Positions 17,632 through 27,900 of a stretch of 47,408 nt of DNA are shown here, in pieces. The position numbers and the translations under genes were made by a program. The notes beneath the pieces are model-generated. The model was given only the letters and a program-made list of their open reading frames with translations. It was not told the origin of the DNA and searched no databases. Each line of letters begins with the position of its first letter. Positions within the stretch are counted from its first letter, which is position 1. The stretch is from Candidatus Pacearchaeota archaeon (GTDB taxonomy: Archaea; Nanobdellota; Nanobdellia; Pacearchaeales; GW2011-AR1): positions 1-47,408 of the forward strand of contig JAGVWU010000002.1 of assembly GCA_018304145.1 (NCBI GenBank). Reading direction: 5' to 3'.

Positions 17632-18348
17632 TTATAGCTCTCTTAATTGAAGAATAGTTGAAAGAGTTGCAATTTTTTTAAGTTCTTGAGATACAGACAG
17701 AAGAATTTTTTTGTTATTAATTTTCTGTTTTTTAATAGGAATCCCTTTTTTAATTATTTTTTGGGTATAATCTCGAATAGAACTTTCGCTTAACCCCAGT
17801 ATAGAAGCTATCTGAGGATAAGTTGTATTTTGAGGATCTTTTTCCTCCAGCTGATATATCGTCGAGAAAACAGTCATTTCTTGAGAAGTTAATTGTTTAA
17901 ATTTAAATCTTATTTCTTTTTTTAAATGATCAAGAGACTGAAGTATTTCAGAAGCTTTTATAAGGTCATTTTCAACATTTAAAGAGGTATTTTGTGTCTG
18001 TTGGATTGTTTGTTGGTTTGTCTGTCTGTCTGTTGGAACCCCTTTACTTCCTGTGGAAGTGTTTAAAATTGGGTTTTTTAACCCCTTTACTTCCTGTGGA
18101 ACTGTTGGATTGTCTGTTGGATATCTGTCTATTGTTGGATTTATCTGTTGGATTGTTGAACTATCTATTGGGTAATTATTGCTTTTAAAATTAAGCAAAT
18201 AGGTATAAAGTTCTTTTATAGAATTATTAATCTCATTTATATCGAGTTTTATTTTTGATATTTCTGTTTCAAGAACAAATATATCCTGCTTAACCTTAGA
18301 GAAAGCTATGCGAATTTGATCATTTTCCATTTGAGAGTATATAAACAA
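17632..18348 (-). CDS. coiled-coil + HTH DNA-binding protein with repeat-rich linker
   Basis: N-terminal coiled coil, Q/T/P-rich linker, C-terminal HTH (YPQIASILGLSESSIRDYTQKIIKKG). Confidence 0.75.
   Translation of the reverse strand: MFIYSQMENDQIRIAFSKVKQDIFVLETEISKIKLDINEINNSIKELYTYLLNFKSNNYPIDSSTIQQINPTIDRYPTDNPTVPQEVKGLKNPILNTSTGSKGVPTDRQTNQQTIQQTQNTSLNVENDLIKASEILQSLDHLKKEIRFKFKQLTSQEMTVFSTIYQLEEKDPQNTTYPQIASILGLSESSIRDYTQKIIKKGIPIKKQKINNKKILLSVSQELKKIATLSTILQLREL
18037..18058 (-). repeat. ORB-like box, copy 1
   Basis: Minus strand TTCCACAGGAAGTAAAGGGGTT. Confidence 0.6.
18080..18101 (-). repeat. ORB-like box, copy 2
   Basis: Identical 22-mer, 43 bp from copy 1, hence in a different reading frame. 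Confidence 0.6.
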
Positions 18349-18374
18349 ATCTTAAAAGATTTATTCAAGAGATT

Positions 18375-18397
18375 ATTAATGAATTGAATTCATTAAT
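18375..18397. repeat. 11-bp stem inverted repeat upstream of HTH gene
   Basis: ATTAATGAATT-G-AATTCATTAAT. Confidence 0.75.
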
Positions 18398-18484
18398 TAT
18401 TTCATTCCTTTTATCTAAGTGATAAATGTTAAAGATTTATCTCAATTATTCAAGAAAAATTATTATATAAAGATTTATATGAAA

Positions 18485-18751
18485 TCATTGTTTAGATTTA
18501 TAAATCTCATAAACTTTATTGGACAAACGCCATTTAAGCCTTCTAGAAAAAGGCTGACCTTTTGGATTAGTTTTGATAGGGATAATAATGTTTTTTTCCT
18601 TGAGTTCAAAAAGAATTTTCTTAATGAATTCTTCGTCCCTTGCAATTTCCTTTGCTATTTCAGCTGTAAAAGGCTGTTTTGGAAATATTTGAAAAAGAAA
18701 GGAAAGAATCTGCTCTGCAATCTTGTCTTTTTTATCTTGGCTGATTTTCAT
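18485..18751 (-). CDS. small winged-helix/HTH-like protein
   Basis: MKISQDKKDKIAEQILSFLFQIFPKQPFTAEIAKEIARDEEFIKKILFELKEKNII. Confidence 0.7.
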   Translation of the reverse strand: MKISQDKKDKIAEQILSFLFQIFPKQPFTAEIAKEIARDEEFIKKILFELKEKNIIIPIKTNPKGQPFSRRLKWRLSNKVYEIYKSKQ

Positions 18752-18950
18752 TTTTGTATAGTATATAGATAAAAGATAGTATATAAATAAATCTTAGTGA
18801 TTTATTCAAGCGATAAATATTGATGATAAATCCTCAATTATTTTATTTCTTTTATCCAAGATATATTTGCTGAGAATTAAAATTCATCAGCAGTTTAATA
18901 TTTAATTTGAATCTAAATAAGTTTTTAAAGTTGTTGATATTACCTAATAA

Positions 18951-21011
18951 ATGAAAAGAGGCAGGATTAGAACCAGAGTAAAGGAAAAAAAATCCATTAA
19001 AAAAGAGTTTCTTTTAGGATTATTCATCTTTTTATTTCTTATAACTGTTATTGGACTTAAAATTTTGGAAAAACCTGGAAAGGCTCCTGAAAGGTTTAAA
19101 GAAACTGGTGAATTAGGAAGTTTTGGAATTTCAAGATTAGAGCCTTATGATATAAGTAATTTAAAAATAATCAGGTATAATTGCAGTGATGAGAATTTAA
19201 GAGATATCTGGCATTCAATATTTGATTATGGGTCTGATGATATGATCATTATTTCAGATAAAGACAGTAGTGAAAACTGCAATAATTCTTTAATGCATAA
19301 AATACTTCCAAACAATTTAACATATTTTATTTATTTAAGGTATAATGAAGGGAAAAGCAGCATTAGCAGTGAAAGTTATAATTATTTTGGAAATTTTACA
19401 GAGGATTTTTTGAATTTGTTGGATAGTGTTGACTCATCAAACCTCTCAACATTTTATAACCTTATAAATGACAAGGCGAATATAATCTATGTTAAATCAA
19501 AAATGCAGGGAGAAAAAAATATAATTGATGATACTTCTGCTAATAACGAGTATAATTCTATCTTTAAAATACCAAATCAAACCTGGAGTTTTGTTAGTGA
19601 TAATGCTAACATTAACGGATATGAATTAACAGGCCCAATTTTTTATTATTTAAACATTAGTTCTGATAATACAAAGATAAATAAGTTTTCTTCTATAAGT
19701 TCAAATCAGACTTTGGATTATTTATACTATAGAGAATATTTCATTAAAAATATAAGCATTGTCAAAACTGCAAATATTCCAGATATAATTCTCAGGGGCA
19801 GCAAAAGACATTATGAAGCCATAAAATTAGAGAATTATTTCATAAATTTACCCTTAACTGATGAAAATTTGACTTTTGATTATGCTATTTCAATACCAGG
19901 GGCATTTAATATTTTAAAAAACAATTATTTCAGCATTAATCATAGTTTAGATTTTAATGCAGATTCTTCTTTAGGGGGGAGTTACTCTGTTAATATAACT
20001 CTAATCTACTTTGACTCGATTGCAACCAGCAATAATTTTAATGTAAGTATCTATGGATGTTTAGATAGTGAGGGAGTTTATGATATTTTTATGGGGGGAT
20101 ATTCTCAAAATTTAACAAACTCTGTTGCAGATAAATGTGAAAATAACAGCAATACAACTATAATAGAGTATTATTGTGGGATAAATGGAGAAATATTAAG
20201 AAATTCTACTCTATGCCCTTCAGATTATGTTTGTTATGAAGGTGCATGTATTGAAAATGGAAGCATTAATCATGCTCCTGTTTTTCTTGCTGATTCTTGC
20301 GATGGAATTGTTACAACAAAGAATACTAATTTTAAAATTGATATGAAGGGTTGTTTTAGAGACTCTGATAATGATAGCTTAACTTTCAGGCATGAGGTTT
20401 TAGAAAATGGAAGCTGGGTTATTGTAAGAAATCTAACATCTATAACTCTTATCCCCAATCAAAATTGGGTTGGAAAGGGAAGATTTAATATATATGCAAA
20501 AGATTCATTTAAAGAAACAAAAGGTATTGTTAATTTTGAGGTTATTGCTACAGGAACTCTTTCAACACAAAATGAACCTCTAATTATTATACCTGAAGAA
20601 TCAGAGGAATTTAAAATTACTGACCCTTATCCACTTTCTGAAAATTTAACTATTTCTGCAAATCAAAGCCTGAGTTTTTCAATTGGGAATACAGAATATG
20701 ACAGTATTGAATGGTATTTAGATGGATTGTTTGTTAAATCAAACTCTAATTCGCTTGATATTGATAGTTTTAATTCTGGAACTCATACTGTAAATGTAGA
20801 AGTTAAAAAAGGAGAATCAGTTGTTTCAAGAACTTGGACATTAGTTGTAAGAACACCTGAAGAACAAAAAAAATACCTTATAGGCAGAATAATATTCTGG
20901 TTAATAATCATGATTTTAAGTGTTTTAATAATATTTATTGTGCTGTTAATAATAAAAGAGATAAAAAAATTAAAATTTCAAAAGTTAAAGCAGGGATTGT
21001 TCTTATTATAA
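18951..21011 (+). CDS. large membrane-anchored surface protein, Ig-like segments
   Basis: N- and C-terminal hydrophobic segments; Asn/Ser-rich ectodomain. Confidence 0.75.
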   Translation: MKRGRIRTRVKEKKSIKKEFLLGLFIFLFLITVIGLKILEKPGKAPERFKETGELGSFGISRLEPYDISNLKIIRYNCSDENLRDIWHSIFDYGSDDMIIISDKDSSENCNNSLMHKILPNNLTYFIYLRYNEGKSSISSESYNYFGNFTEDFLNLLDSVDSSNLSTFYNLINDKANIIYVKSKMQGEKNIIDDTSANNEYNSIFKIPNQTWSFVSDNANINGYELTGPIFYYLNISSDNTKINKFSSISSNQTLDYLYYREYFIKNISIVKTANIPDIILRGSKRHYEAIKLENYFINLPLTDENLTFDYAISIPGAFNILKNNYFSINHSLDFNADSSLGGSYSVNITLIYFDSIATSNNFNVSIYGCLDSEGVYDIFMGGYSQNLTNSVADKCENNSNTTIIEYYCGINGEILRNSTLCPSDYVCYEGACIENGSINHAPVFLADSCDGIVTTKNTNFKIDMKGCFRDSDNDSLTFRHEVLENGSWVIVRNLTSITLIPNQNWVGKGRFNIYAKDSFKETKGIVNFEVIATGTLSTQNEPLIIIPEESEEFKITDPYPLSENLTISANQSLSFSIGNTEYDSIEWYLDGLFVKSNSNSLDIDSFNSGTHTVNVEVKKGESVVSRTWTLVVRTPEEQKKYLIGRIIFWLIIMILSVLIIFIVLLIIKEIKKLKFQKLKQGLFLL

Positions 21012-21142
21012 AGTTTAAAGCGGTTTAGATAATTTTATAAAAGAAGCTTAAATGGCTTAATAGTTCTTTTTATGTCTGGAATGTTTGTTGCATTCCAGAG
21101 CATCCTAAAAACCCGAATATTGATAAACTAAGAGGGGTTTTT

Positions 21143-23743
21143 ATGACTATGAAAACTGTTACCTATGTTAAGGCTGAATTAAGAAAACCTGCGGAAATAA
21201 TTAGTATTTTGGACGAATTGGTAAAAGAATGGTTTTTTAATAAATTTAAAGAATTTTCAGACAGCCAGTTGTATGGAGTAATGCCTGTTTATGAAAGAAA
21301 AAATATATTGATAAGCGCCCCTACTGGAAGCGGAAAGACCCTGACTAGCTTTCTTTCAATATTAAGTTATTTGGTAAGTTTGGCTAGGAAAAAAGAGCTG
21401 GAAAACAAGGTTTATTGCATTTATAGTTCTCCATTGAAAGCATTAAACAATGATATTTATGTTAATTTAATTAATCCTTTAAAGGAAATTTATGAGTTAG
21501 CTGAAAAAAGAGGAACTGAATTGCAAAAAATAAGAGTAGGAATAAGAACAGGGGATACTGAAACAAGTGAAAAAACCAAGATGTTAAAAAATCCTCCACA
21601 TATATTAATTACAACCCCTGAAAGTTTGGCTATTGTCCTGACTTCAAAAAAATTGATAGAAAGTTTTTATGGTGTTGAATTCCTGATAGTAGATGAAATA
21701 CACTCTTTAGGAAATAAAAGAGGGGTTTATCAGAGCTTGAGCTTGGAAAGATTAGAGGAAATAAGCAAAATAAATCCTGTGAGAATAGGGCTTTCAGCTA
21801 CAATTGCTCCTTTGGAAGAAGTGGCTAATTTTTTGGTTGGAATGAACAGGCATTGTTTAATTGCAGAAATTGAAACAAAAAAGAAAATGGATATTGAAGT
21901 ATTAACAGGGGTTAAGGATTTAATTGAAGTTGATGGAAAAGAAATGTTTTCTTCTTTATATGAAAAAATAGATAAATTAGTGCAGGAACATAAAACAACA
22001 ATAATATTCACAAATACTAGAAGCTCTACGGAAAGAGTTGTTCATTATCTAAGAGAAAGATTTCCCAATAATTATAGTGAAAATATAGGGGCACATCACT
22101 CTTCTTTATCAAAAGAGCACAGGTTTGATATAGAAGACAGATTGAGAAAAGGAGAGTTAAAAGTCGTTGTAACATCTACTTCTTTAGAACTGGGCATTGA
22201 TATTGGTTATATTGACTTAGTCATATTACTTGGAAGTCCAAAAAGTGCAGCAAGAGCCTTGCAAAGAATAGGAAGAGCTGGACACAAGCTTCATGATGTT
22301 GCAAAAGGGAGATTTTTAGTTTTAGACAGAGATGATTTAGTTGAATGCTCTGTATTAAATAAAGAATGCAAAGAAAGAAAAATTGATAAAATGCATATTC
22401 CTAAAAATTGTTTGGATGTTTTATCGCAGCAGATATTTGGAATGGCTATTCAAAAAATATGGGGTTTGGAAGAGCTGTTTAATGTGATAAAGAGAAGCTA
22501 TTGTTATTCAGATTTATCAAGGGAAGATTTCATGAGTGTTATAAGTTATTTGGCAGGAGAATATGCCCTTGAACATAGAAACGTTTATGCAAAAATATGG
22601 TATGATGAAAAAACAAAACAAATTGGGAAAAAAGGAAAATTAGCAAGAGTTATTTACATGACTAATATTGGGACTATTCCAGAAGAGAGTTTTATTACAG
22701 TTGTTGCTCAAAAAGATGGGAATGAACAAAAAATAGGGGTTATTGATGAAGGTTTTTTGGAAAAAATGAAATATGGAGATGTTTTTGTTTTAGGAGGAAA
22801 AAAATATAAATATATTCATACCAGAGGAATGAAAGTTTATGTTAAAAGTGAGATTAAGAAAAATCCAACGATTCCTTCCTGGTTTTCTGAAATGCTGCCA
22901 TTAAGCTTTGATTCTGCATTGGAAATAAATAGGATGAGGAGACTTTTAAATGAAAAATTTGAGAAAAAACAATCTCCAGACAAAATCAAGGAGTTCCTAA
23001 GAGAGCATTGCTATGTTAATAAAAATGTATCTGAAGAGATTTATACTTATTTTTACGAACAATTCAGATATTCAAAGATTCCTCATGAACATAGATTAAT
23101 AATTGAAACTTATAAAGGAGAGAAAAATTATATTGTTTTTCATTCGTTGTATGGAAGAAGGATAAATGATGCCCTGTCAAGGGCAATTGGATATTTAATT
23201 GGTCAAAAGGTTGGGAGAGATATTGAAATAGGAATAAGTGATAATGGATTTTATTTTGCTGGAGAAAAACTGCCTATTGATGAGGCATTAAAATTAATGA
23301 AAACTGAAAATCTAAGAGAAATTTTAGAAGAAGCTATTGCTAAAACAGAAATTTTAAAAAGAAGATTCAGGCATTGTGCTGCTCGTTCATTGATGATTTT
23401 AAGAAATTACAAGGGAAGGACAAAAAGTGTTGGAAAACAGCAAATGAAGTCATTTTTCCTTCTTTCTGCTATAAATAAAATAAGCAAAGATTTTCCAATT
23501 TTAAAAGAAGCCAGGAGAGAAGTTCTTGAAGATTTAATGGATATTAAAAATGCTGAAATGGTATTAAAATGGATTAATGAAGGAAGGGTCAAAATAGAAA
23601 AAACTGAAAGTAATCTGCCAAGTCCTTTTGCAATGAATCTTGTGCTGCAGGGATATAGTGATTTATTAAAAATGGAAGACCGAATAGAATTCATGAAGAG
23701 AATACATAAAGAGATTGTGAAGGAGATTGGAGAGAAAGATTAA
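21143..23743 (+). CDS. lhr: Lhr-like DEAD/H helicase
   Basis: APTGSGKT, VDEIHSL, GLSATIAPLEEVANFL, TSTSLELGIDIG, QRIGRAGH motifs. Confidence 0.92.
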   Translation: MTMKTVTYVKAELRKPAEIISILDELVKEWFFNKFKEFSDSQLYGVMPVYERKNILISAPTGSGKTLTSFLSILSYLVSLARKKELENKVYCIYSSPLKALNNDIYVNLINPLKEIYELAEKRGTELQKIRVGIRTGDTETSEKTKMLKNPPHILITTPESLAIVLTSKKLIESFYGVEFLIVDEIHSLGNKRGVYQSLSLERLEEISKINPVRIGLSATIAPLEEVANFLVGMNRHCLIAEIETKKKMDIEVLTGVKDLIEVDGKEMFSSLYEKIDKLVQEHKTTIIFTNTRSSTERVVHYLRERFPNNYSENIGAHHSSLSKEHRFDIEDRLRKGELKVVVTSTSLELGIDIGYIDLVILLGSPKSAARALQRIGRAGHKLHDVAKGRFLVLDRDDLVECSVLNKECKERKIDKMHIPKNCLDVLSQQIFGMAIQKIWGLEELFNVIKRSYCYSDLSREDFMSVISYLAGEYALEHRNVYAKIWYDEKTKQIGKKGKLARVIYMTNIGTIPEESFITVVAQKDGNEQKIGVIDEGFLEKMKYGDVFVLGGKKYKYIHTRGMKVYVKSEIKKNPTIPSWFSEMLPLSFDSALEINRMRRLLNEKFEKKQSPDKIKEFLREHCYVNKNVSEEIYTYFYEQFRYSKIPHEHRLIIETYKGEKNYIVFHSLYGRRINDALSRAIGYLIGQKVGRDIEIGISDNGFYFAGEKLPIDEALKLMKTENLREILEEAIAKTEILKRRFRHCAARSLMILRNYKGRTKSVGKQQMKSFFLLSAINKISKDFPILKEARREVLEDLMDIKNAEMVLKWINEGRVKIEKTESNLPSPFAMNLVLQGYSDLLKMEDRIEFMKRIHKEIVKEIGEKD

Positions 23744-24282
23744 ACTCTTGTTTGCCCTGGAAGAGTTATATGTAGATGAAGAGGATGATAGAGAGGAATA
23801 TTTTTTCCTCTAAGAGTTAGAGATTTAGGTGTATAAGAATAAATTGACAAGGATCTTCCACTAACATCCTGCAGTTCTAGTTCCATTTGATACTCTCCTG
23901 ATTCAAAGGCATCTGCTATATCAAACATTTTTTTACAACCTGCTAAAACTCTTTCTCGTTGTTTAGGTGATGAAAAACTTTCTATTCTTCTCCAAAGGGT
24001 TCCTTCAACTTCCTGATGAATATATCTGCCTTCTACTAATCTAAATAAAAGGTAAAGAGGTGTAGGGACCATAGAGGGAGATAATAACATTAATTCTCCT
24101 TCAAGACCAGTTATCTGAGGATTTAAAATATCAAACCAAAAACCACCTAACTCTAAATTTAAATGTCTTTCTTCATAAGCTGTTCCTATAATATCTCTCA
24201 TAAAATAATCTGTTAAAGCCTCTGGTGTTTGCATATCTTGTGGTTTTAAACTATGAAAGGCTGGTGAAACTCTCATTGTCAT
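23740..24282 (-). CDS. hypothetical protein
   Basis: 180-aa ORF overlapping the lhr stop by 4 bp. Confidence 0.65.
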   Translation of the reverse strand: MTMRVSPAFHSLKPQDMQTPEALTDYFMRDIIGTAYEERHLNLELGGFWFDILNPQITGLEGELMLLSPSMVPTPLYLLFRLVEGRYIHQEVEGTLWRRIESFSSPKQRERVLAGCKKMFDIADAFESGEYQMELELQDVSGRSLSIYSYTPKSLTLRGKNIPLYHPLHLHITLPGQTRV

Positions 24283-24414
24283 TTTAGAAATATGATTATT
24301 GATTTTATAAAGATTTATTTTATTAAAAACATATATCTAAAATTGTGCAAGAGAACATCAATAATTTATATAGGAATAAAGAAGGGTGAAGAGAGATAAC
24401 TTTCTGTCAAATAC

Positions 24415-24490
24415 CTGTTTAAACAGTTGTTTGTCTGTTTGTTGGAAAACAGCAGACAGACAAACAGACAGTAAACAGACTGACAAACAA
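24415..24490. promoter_or_regulatory. CTGTTT/AAACAG motif cluster with inverted repeat
   Basis: CTGTTTAAACAG palindrome plus TGTCTGTTTGT (24432-24442) / ACAAACAGACA (24460-24470) inverted repeat; upstream of the 24553 ORF. Confidence 0.6.
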
Positions 24491-24552
24491 ATATACGATA
24501 AGAATATAAAATAAATATAAATCTTTTTAAATGATTCTTAATTATATTTAAT

Positions 24553-24909
24553 ATGATTGATTATAAAATAAAGGAAAGTTATAGAAACACAGGTTTAAGA
24601 TGTTTTAAAGTTAGTTTTTTTGATTTCTTGGAAAATTTGGGAGAAAGATTTGAAGATAGGGGGCAAGAAGACAGAAGAGGCATAGTTTCTTGGGGATATT
24701 ATAATGATGATACAAGATTAAGGATTTTTCATTCTCGAAAAGTCCTTCATGGAGTTCATTTTTTATATGAAGGGAATAATCCTGAAATAGATTTAAAAGA
24801 ATTAAGAGGTTATCTTGAGGAAATTGGTTTGAAAAAAACCAAAGTAATAACCGAAAAATTGGAAAAAGAAGTTGAAATTCATTTTCAAGAAATAGAAACA
24901 ATTCCTTAA
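24553..24909 (+). CDS. hypothetical protein
   Basis: 118-aa ORF convergent with DP2. Confidence 0.65.
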   Translation: MIDYKIKESYRNTGLRCFKVSFFDFLENLGERFEDRGQEDRRGIVSWGYYNDDTRLRIFHSRKVLHGVHFLYEGNNPEIDLKELRGYLEEIGLKKTKVITEKLEKEVEIHFQEIETIP

Positions 24910-27900
24910 AACCACTTTTCAATAGACTCCTGCTTCTCAGTTTCTTTGCCAAAAATGCTTTCAATGTATCTTTTTGTTAACTCCAAATCCTGCTTAATAT
25001 ACGGAGGAACATTGAAATTTTTTGTCAAATCCAGAGCAGGTTCCAAATATTTGATTATGCTTCCATAGGAGATTGTAAAAATCAATTTAGGATTTCCACA
25101 ATTAGTGCATTTTCCATTTAAAGGAGGTCTTCGAAAAATTTCATTGCATTTTCCGCATCTAAAATTCTGCTGAGTAAATTTTCTCAGATTACCTTTCAAA
25201 TCTTTCATAAAATGCCTCTCTATTATTAATCTTGCAACATCTGACTGGTCAACGCTTCTTAATTTTGTGCATAATAACATTTGAGAAAAAACTTTTTCTT
25301 TCATTGTTGGAAGAGTTTTATAAGAAGAGCAGGTTGCTCCTTGATTAAAATTATCAGTATCATGTGTAAAGCCTGTATTAATATAAGGATCTTCCCCTCT
25401 TCCTATTCTTTGTTTGACCATCTCAATCTTGATTTCACTTGAATGAAATTTTTGCTCTGCCTTTTCATATAAATCCAGAGGATAATTATTCACTAATTCA
25501 AAATCAAGAATCTGGTCATCGACTTCCCTTGCATAAATCTTTCCGTTTAAAACCAAAGGAGCATCTTGAGTTCCCCCCCTATGAGAAGGAAGAAAAGCCC
25601 GTGAAAAATTTATTAAAACATCCAGTAAAAGCATCATTGCTGCTTCATCTCCATCACAGTCGCGGCGCATTGCAGCATGCATATAAGGGCTTGCTAATAA
25701 TCCTTGAACTTTAGAAAAACCAATTATTCTGCAAATGACTCCTGCACAATTATGGGGCGCCATGCAAACACCTAATTGCCCTACTAAATCCTCTCTTTTT
25801 TTAATGTTATAAAAAGATGGGAGATTATAGAGTTTGATTAAAAGCTCATCTAAAAATTTTGCAACATTAATAAAAACATTATCTGCTTTTTCATCTCCGC
25901 ATTCAGAATTACAGGGTATTATAATATCATGAGGCTTTAATTCCAAAATTTGTTCATCATTTATTAATTCTTCCCTTAGACAATCTTGGGTATAACCAAG
26001 TTCTCTTAATTTTTCAACAGAAACTTCGATTTCTTTTGGTTTAAAATGAGAAATAGGAAGCTCTGTCATGTCATATCTTATTGTCCCGTCTTTATTAACA
26101 CAAAGATGATATTTGGCTCTTAAAATTCCTTTAATTAAATCTTCTATATTATGGTTTTCAGAACTAGTGCCCCTAATGCCCTTAATTAATTCCGGGATAT
26201 CTGTTTTGAGATAATTTAATTTTTGTCTTGATTTATCTAAATAATGTTTAATGTCTATTTTTGTATTTTTAAATTTGTTTTGTTTTTGATGAATCTGACA
26301 GATTCCATCCATTTCTCTTTTGCAGAGATTGCAAAAATGTTTTTCGCTTGTTCTTTGACTGCAGATTTCACAAACCCTGTAGATAGTTTCTTTTTTGCAA
26401 CTATCACAGTAATAAAATGGAAAATCTCCATGAACATAGCCTATTTCCAAGGCAGCATTAACGCTCCTTAATTTTCCTCCTTCTTTTCCAACTGGAAAAA
26501 GAACGTTTGGACTGCCGGTTAATTTTCTTAATTTGGCTTTTTCAGGCCTACCCATTCTGGAACCGATAAACTCTCCTGCCTTGTCTTTTATTTTAAATTT
26601 AGAAAGTTTGTTTATAACTTCCAAAGCCTGAGTTTCTGACTTAAAGTCAAAATCAAGATTTAATTCACAGGAATATTTATCAAATCCAAGATTAATTAGA
26701 AGTGCTTTGGTATCAATTTCATTTAAAATAACATTTTCTATATGAATTTCATGAGGAATACCTAAAAGCTCCAAAGCTCTTTTTCCTAATTGAAATCTTT
26801 GTTTTTCAGAAGAATTAAATGGAAAGAGGAGTTTTTCATCACTGATTCTTGAATGATTGAACCAGTCCGCAAACCCTAAAAACTCTTCATAATTTATCTG
26901 GGTCCAATAAAAAATATAAGAAGGGTGCAGGGGAATGGAATATTTTTGAGATAGTTCTATTGATTCTTCCAGAGTCACATTATAATAATCTTTAATTTTT
27001 CCTCCTGCTTTTTCCAACTCCAGATTCCACCATTCTTCAACATAACCTGGCTTGATTAAAACAGAGTTTCGGTTCATTACATCTCCCAAAGGAAATAAAA
27101 TATCTCCCAGATAAATAATTTCTTTTATATCTTTGTAAAGTTTTTTTGCTTCTTCATAAGAACTAAGTTTTTTAACAGAATCGTTTTCAAGTTTAACAAT
27201 AGGGCCATCAATTAAATCACAAGGAGTAATGCAACATCCTTTTGTTGGTTTTTCTATTTTTAACTGAGTTCCTGTTGCAATAAAATTGTCTGTAATTGCC
27301 ATTGTTGCTGGATGAATAGATGCTGCTGAGAATCCTGCAACTCTGCTTCTTCCATATCTAAAACGAAAACCTTTTCCAGGATGTCCAAAAACAGGACGTC
27401 CTGCAACTAAATCTTTTATATAAGTTGGACTTGAATCTGTTTTTCCAGTGTCTCTTTTTTCATGCAATTCAACATATTCCTCAAGCCATTCCCAGTCTTT
27501 GATTTGAAATCCATTTTTTTGAGCTCCTTTTAATAATCTTAAAATTTTCTTTGCTTTTTGAGCCAAGCCTTCCCCTATAATAAGGCAAAAACCCCCTCTA
27601 ATAAAATCAGTCTCAATTCTTGAAAGATTCTTAAAATTAGAAACTTCTCTTTTTTCAGTAGGCTCTCCTGTAATCTGAATTGGCATATTTTTTCCAATAA
27701 AAAAAGCTTCTTGTTCTGTTGGAAGGTATTGAAGATTGTTTATTCTTTCATGATAATCATAAAGTTCTGTCACTGTTCTTTTGGCTTCTTGTTCTGTTGG
27801 GTCATATCGTGCAAAACCAAATAATTGCCTGATATAATCTATAATTAAAACTCCGATTCCCGCGGCAGTTGTCCCTGCACTTCTTATTGGCCCTGAAAAA

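Noticed and set aside
18419-18772. 117-aa plus ORF
   Set aside because: Antisense to the better supported HTH ORF 18485-18751; low-complexity composition.
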